From positions 19,840,001 to 19,904,000 of the forward strand of contig OX485804.1 of NCBI GenBank assembly GCA_950295325.1: DNA of 64,000 nucleotides. Reading direction: 5' to 3'. Below are positions 62,125 through 64,000 of this stretch, piece after piece (the first letter of the stretch is position 1; the number at the start of each line of letters is the position of its first letter). The stretch is from Polytrichum commune. Taxonomy: Eukaryota; Streptophyta; Polytrichopsida; Polytrichales; Polytrichaceae. The translations under genes were made by a program, and so were the position numbers. The notes under the pieces are model-generated. The model made no database searches and had not been told where the DNA came from. It was given only the letters and a program-made list of their open reading frames with translations.

Positions 62125-62405
62125 TTATACTCCTCGTCGTGAGTACTTTTTCTTGACTGAGCGTTGATTTCACGGCCAAAGCTAGGCGCCCACCTCTTTT
62201 GGGTTGGGCCCCTACCATTATTACTCGAGCTGAAAACGTACATAATTCTATTATGACATGTAGATTTGCTTTAATTTTGACAAATTGACCCCGAATTAGT
62301 GTAGAGGAGACCACTTGAGTTGAATATACCCACAAATCTATGGCCAAGCCAAGATGGCCACCTCTTTGAGTTGGGCCCCCCAGCCCTACCACTATTACCA
62401 AGGTA
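62125..62405 (+). repeat. direct duplication around GGTTGGGCCCC
   Basis: GGCCAAAGCTAGGCGCCCAC, CTCTTTTGGGTTGGGCCCCT and CATTATTACTCGAG (62174-62228) recur in diverged form at 62341-62402 (GATGGCCACCTCTTTGAGTT, GGGCCCCCCAG, CTATTACCAAG). Confidence 0.6.
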
Positions 62406-64000
62406 AAGGAAGTCTAGTAAAAATATGACCCCCATCGGTTTGTGGGTTATTGAGCCCAAGTGGATCTCTCTAGACTAATTTGAAACCTTCAATGCTAATT
62501 TCTGATTCAATTTGTCGAAATAAAAATAAAAATTGCATATTATACTACAATTTCTTGCATCGTCGGATAATAGTGGTGAGGGCGCATCTCAAAGAGGTGG
62601 GCGTCTAACCCTGGGCTGATTTCATTGCCAAGAGGTAAAATTGCAAGAATGCTACACCACCACACCCCGTTCCAAACTCGGAACGGGACTTGGGGAAAAG
62701 AAAAAAGGCGACCCAAGATGTGCCGGAGTCCGTCACCAGCACCGCCACGGAGCATTCTATCACCTTGACAATCTGCCTGACAACCTCCTCGAGTTTTGTT
62801 CTAAGAATAATAAGAGTGAGTAAACTTCTCCCAATCTAAAATGCCGGGGTAAGTTCTAGGACCTGGTGAGAACAGACAAAGACATGCATGCAATGTAACA
62901 TCTACACCGCACCTTCCAAGGACGGGCGAGCGACGTCCCAAGGATCCTTTCTCCCATGCGTTTACACAACACACTGTAAGAACTCCACCCTTTGTCAAAG
63001 CGTTCCAAAAGAGTATTGGAATGATTGAGCTATGAAGAGCTGCTTGGAAAGAGACACTTGCTGAGCGTCGCAACACCTCGGCAATCACTTTTGTTGCAAG
63101 GATTCCAGGACCTTTCACACTAAGTTAAGCCCAAGGATGAGCATGAACCCGGTGAAAGCTACACAGATTTGACTCGTTCATCTCGGGGTTGGTAAAAAGG
63201 CTACAGGAATGTCGCCATTGTGTTTTCTCTCATGGCAACTGGAGAGCCCGTGCTTTTGATTACCTGAGCACCGGGTCTGTGACGTCGCTTAGGGCATGGT
63301 ATGACGTCAGTCGGAGACGAAGCCGGTCGTCCTCGATCGGTTGCCCATGTGAGGCCCGCGAAGAGCGCTTTGGAATTGATGAAGGTCTCTCAGCTGTGTT
63401 GAAGTTTTCTGGAGGGAGGCAACGGCGGCAATAAAACAACAAGCACTTTGTGTGCGAAAGAAGTTGAGATTGCAGCAGCTCGAGGTAATTAAGCACAGCT
63501 GTTACCGTTGGAGGTAGACTTCCTTTGTCGGGACGCAACCTCCTGCGGTGGCTGCTGTCCTTGTTCGGTCAGGATGTGTTGAGTCTGCTCTTACGCTTTT
63601 CGCACTTGCCTGGAAGAAGAGATGACGTACGGAAGAGGTAGCCTTGAGTATCATTATTCTTGGTGTCGGGACCAAAGTAACATGCGTAGGAAAATGAAAA
63701 TGCAGTGCAGACAGTTGTTATAGCTTACATTGCTGGGCAGTTCAGTATTCGAAAGGGTGCGTACCTGGCCTCCTGTGGCGACTCGAAGCGGAGTAATGGA
63801 GCTGTGAAGAGCTTGTTGATGATTTTTGCACCTGGATTCGTTTGTTTTGACGTTGTAAGCGACCTCTTTGTTGGTATTGAGAAGGTATCACCAGTTGGAA
63901 TCACCAGTCATTCCAAGCTTTCACGAAGGGAGGTCTGGATGCTTGGACTTTATTCACCTGTGGAGCTTGAAGGTGATTTCAGAAGTGATCATCACATGTT
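62406..64000. other. right-edge region with higher GC, unassigned
   Basis: GC content rises from about 63180 to 63640. A 105-codon minus frame (62801-63118, with VIAEVLRRSASVSFQAALHS), an 81-codon plus frame (63189-63434) and a 92-codon minus frame (63260-63538) are open. None shows a known domain. This could be the edge or leader of a neighbouring gene beyond the window. Confidence 0.3.

Noticed and set aside
62801-63118. Minus-strand exon of an unknown gene
   Set aside because: The amino-acid pattern is protein-like in part, but no family, splice partner or conserved motif could be identified. It is left as unassigned sequence.
1-64000. CRISPR arrays, bacterial operons, rRNA genes
   Set aside because: No regularly spaced short repeats, prokaryotic gene organisation or rRNA signatures. 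The repeats are eukaryotic dispersed elements.

Overview
The window is nuclear DNA of a land plant. Two multi-exon genes encode plant-specific families: a LONGIFOLIA/TRM-type protein and a chloroplast Rieske oxygenase of the PTC52/PAO group. Introns have GT-AG borders (one GC-AG), and about 43 kb of AT-rich, repeat-filled DNA lies between the genes. The proteins look diverged from the flowering-plant sequences I remember and the spacing is wide. That would suit a lycophyte, fern or gymnosperm, but the species cannot be named from the sequence.

Layout. (1) 764-6386, minus strand: a six-exon gene for a 1368-residue LONGIFOLIA (TRM1/TRM2-like) protein, whose splice junctions and phases all close. 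Upstream, at 6.4-9.05 kb, are a probable 5' UTR exon, three tandem copies of a repeat of about 280 bp and a GC-rich, CpG-containing block that probably holds the promoter. (2) 9.05-50.3 kb: no convincing gene. The space is a mosaic of short non-autonomous elements: hAT-like elements with long inverted ends (one with a clear target duplication), CACTA-like MITEs, a Mutator-like long-TIR element, foldbacks, tRNA-derived SINEs, unclassified families, tandem duplications, microsatellites and long G/C homopolymers. No reading frame looks like reverse transcriptase, integrase or transposase. (3) 50.4-60.4 kb, plus strand: an ACGT-rich promoter, a likely 5' UTR exon and an eight-exon, 578-residue gene for a PTC52/PAO-type Rieske oxygenase. 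Its introns carry copies of the intergenic repeat families, including a nearly perfect 327-bp hairpin inside the GC-AG intron. (4) 60.4-64 kb: 3' flank and repeats, with a higher-GC block near the right edge that may belong to a neighbouring gene but could not be assigned.

The two genes have no evident functional link: one acts in cortical-microtubule and cell-elongation control, the other in chlorophyll metabolism or import at the plastid envelope. I found no novel multi-gene system. The most interesting structures are non-coding: a MITE carrying two perfect G-boxes, a 165-bp imperfect hairpin upstream of the oxygenase gene, intronic foldbacks and the triplicated block upstream of the LONGIFOLIA gene.
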